Assembly: GCF_002138415.1 (NCBI RefSeq)
Contig: NZ_CP015612.1
Span: 722,001 to 786,000, forward strand
Length of the DNA: 64,000 nt
Direction: 5' to 3'
Origin: Stenotrophomonas maltophilia
Lineage (GTDB): Bacteria > Pseudomonadota > Gammaproteobacteria > Xanthomonadales > Xanthomonadaceae
The notes under the pieces were generated by a model. It was given only the letters and a program-made list of their open reading frames with translations. It ran no database searches and was not told where the DNA came from. This document shows, piece by piece, positions 63,163 through 64,000 of the stretch. The stretch's first letter is position 1. Each line of letters starts with the position of its first letter. Both the position numbers and the translations under genes were made by a program.

Positions 63163-64000
63163 GCCGGCGCACGCGCCTGGACGTGGCCATTGTCGGCGGC
63201 GGCGTGGTCGGTGCCGCCTGTGCGCTGGCACTGGCCGATGCCGGTCTGTCGGTAGCGCTGGTGGAGGGCCGTGAACCGGCACCGTGGCAGGCCGCGCAGC
63301 CGGACCTGCGCGTGTTCGCCTTCGCCGCCGACAACGTACAGTTGTTGAACCGCCTGGGTGTGTGGCCGGCCATCGCGCAGGCCCGCGCGTGGCCCTACCG
63401 GCGCATGCAGGTATGGGATGCGGCGGGTGGCGAGGATCTGTTGTTCGACGCTGACCGCTTCGGTCGGCGCGAGCTGGGCTACATCGTCGAAAATGGCCTG
63501 CTGCAGGATCGCCTGTGGTCGGCGCTGCCGGCGGCAGGCGTGCAGCTGCATTGCCCGGCACGGGTGGAAGCGCTGGAGCAGGACGAGGACGGCGTGCGCC
63601 TGCGCCTTGACGACGGTCGTCGCCTGGAAGCGGCGTTGGCGGTGGCCGCCGACGGTGCCGAATCGACCCTGCGCCAGCTGGCCGGGATCGAGGTTGAAAA
63701 GCATGACTACCACCAGCGTGGCGTGGTGGCCTACGTGGACAGCGATCTTCCCAACCAGGCCACGGCCTGGCAGCGTTTCCTGCCGGGCGGTCCACTGGCG
63801 CTGCTGCCGGTGGCCGAGCGCCGCAGCTCCATCGTCTGGACCCTGCCCGAGGATGAAGCGGCTCGCGTGCTGGCGTTGGACGAGGACAGCTTCAACCGCG
63901 AACTGACCCGCGCCTTCGCTGCACGCCTGGGCGAACTGCGTCTGGCCTCGCCGCGTGCGGCGTTCCCGCTGCGCCGCCAGCTGGCCCGTCACTATGTGGC
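63159..64000 (+). CDS. UbiH/UbiI/UbiF-family hydroxylase, cut by window edge
   Basis: N-terminal 280 residues of a second FAD monooxygenase of the ubiquinone pathway. The FAD motif is DVAIVGGGVVGAACALALAD, and VAADGAESTLRQLAGI is the DG motif. The C-terminal FAD motif would lie beyond position 64000. It starts at an ATG overlapping the ubiH stop. Tandem ubiH and ubiI/visC genes are common; which ring carbon this enzyme hydroxylates cannot be decided from the fragment. Confidence 0.85.
   Translation, partial: MSRRTRLDVAIVGGGVVGAACALALADAGLSVALVEGREPAPWQAAQPDLRVFAFAADNVQLLNRLGVWPAIAQARAWPYRRMQVWDAAGGEDLLFDADRFGRRELGYIVENGLLQDRLWSALPAAGVQLHCPARVEALEQDEDGVRLRLDDGRRLEAALAVAADGAESTLRQLAGIEVEKHDYHQRGVVAYVDSDLPNQATAWQRFLPGGPLALLPVAERRSSIVWTLPEDEAARVLALDEDSFNRELTRAFAARLGELRLASPRAAFPLRRQLARHYV

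Overview
The window is a stretch of high-GC gammaproteobacterial chromosome. Gene content, the lptD-surA-pdxA-rsmA-apaG-apaH order, and dozens of short GTAG-headed palindromes (the SMAG-type REP family known from Stenotrophomonas maltophilia) point to Stenotrophomonas, probably the S. maltophilia complex. No tRNA, rRNA, prophage, insertion sequence or CRISPR array is visible. Nearly all of it is core chromosome.

Layout. 1-11 kb: a MutT/ThiE-like fusion, an exported DUF4124-like protein with a REP inside its reading frame, metF, an exported alpha/beta hydrolase, a LytS/LytTR two-component pair, a membrane-anchored amidohydrolase, a DUF3228 protein, a TonB-C lipoprotein, a ybaK-type deacylase coupled to a Cys-rich protein, and ahcY behind a promoter and an SAH riboswitch. 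11-22.7 kb: an S9D-type peptidase, ppc, an acyl-CoA thioesterase, metK, an OlsF-like fused acyltransferase coupled to an LpxH-like phosphoesterase, and a YdjM-type membrane hydrolase. 22.7-32 kb: a GT2 glycosyltransferase coupled to a polytopic membrane protein, a methyltransferase, dusB, a small membrane protein, nupC-type transporter plus ribokinase, and an aldo/keto reductase. 32-36.4 kb: a Fur-box-preceded haem-uptake operon (hemP, TonB receptor, HemS-like half protein, DUF6607 protein). 36.5-42.6 kb: ybbP-ybbA divergent from tesA, then an OmpR-type response regulator and sensor kinase. 43-52 kb: an SGNH hydrolase, dgkA, TerC, an MFS exporter, a LemA/TPM/TPM cluster, and lgt-thyA-unknown-folA. 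52-59.8 kb: the lptD-surA-pdxA-rsmA-apaG-apaH-DUF1287 operon on the minus strand. 59.7-64 kb: an AcuC-type deacetylase, PduO-type cobalamin adenosyltransferase with a BtuM-like cobalamin transporter, and ubiH followed by a second ubiquinone hydroxylase cut by the window edge.

How genes work together. metF, ahcY and metK make up much of the activated-methyl cycle but lie in three separate transcription units. Only ahcY has an SAH-sensing leader. The lptD operon combines outer-membrane assembly, pyridoxal phosphate synthesis, ribosome maturation and Np4N/RNA-decapping chemistry. thyA and folA are linked through folate. The haem locus has an outer-membrane receptor and two poorly known accessory proteins but no HmuTUV-type ABC importer.

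The most unusual signals are in non-coding DNA. Three long palindromes (42.70, 46.57 and 46.82 kb) share a loop sequence and inner hairpin, yet their 24-26 bp outer stems are largely different in sequence and still self-complementary. SMAG REPs also supply the TAG stop codon of at least five genes, and an unrelated REP family lies in frame inside one gene.
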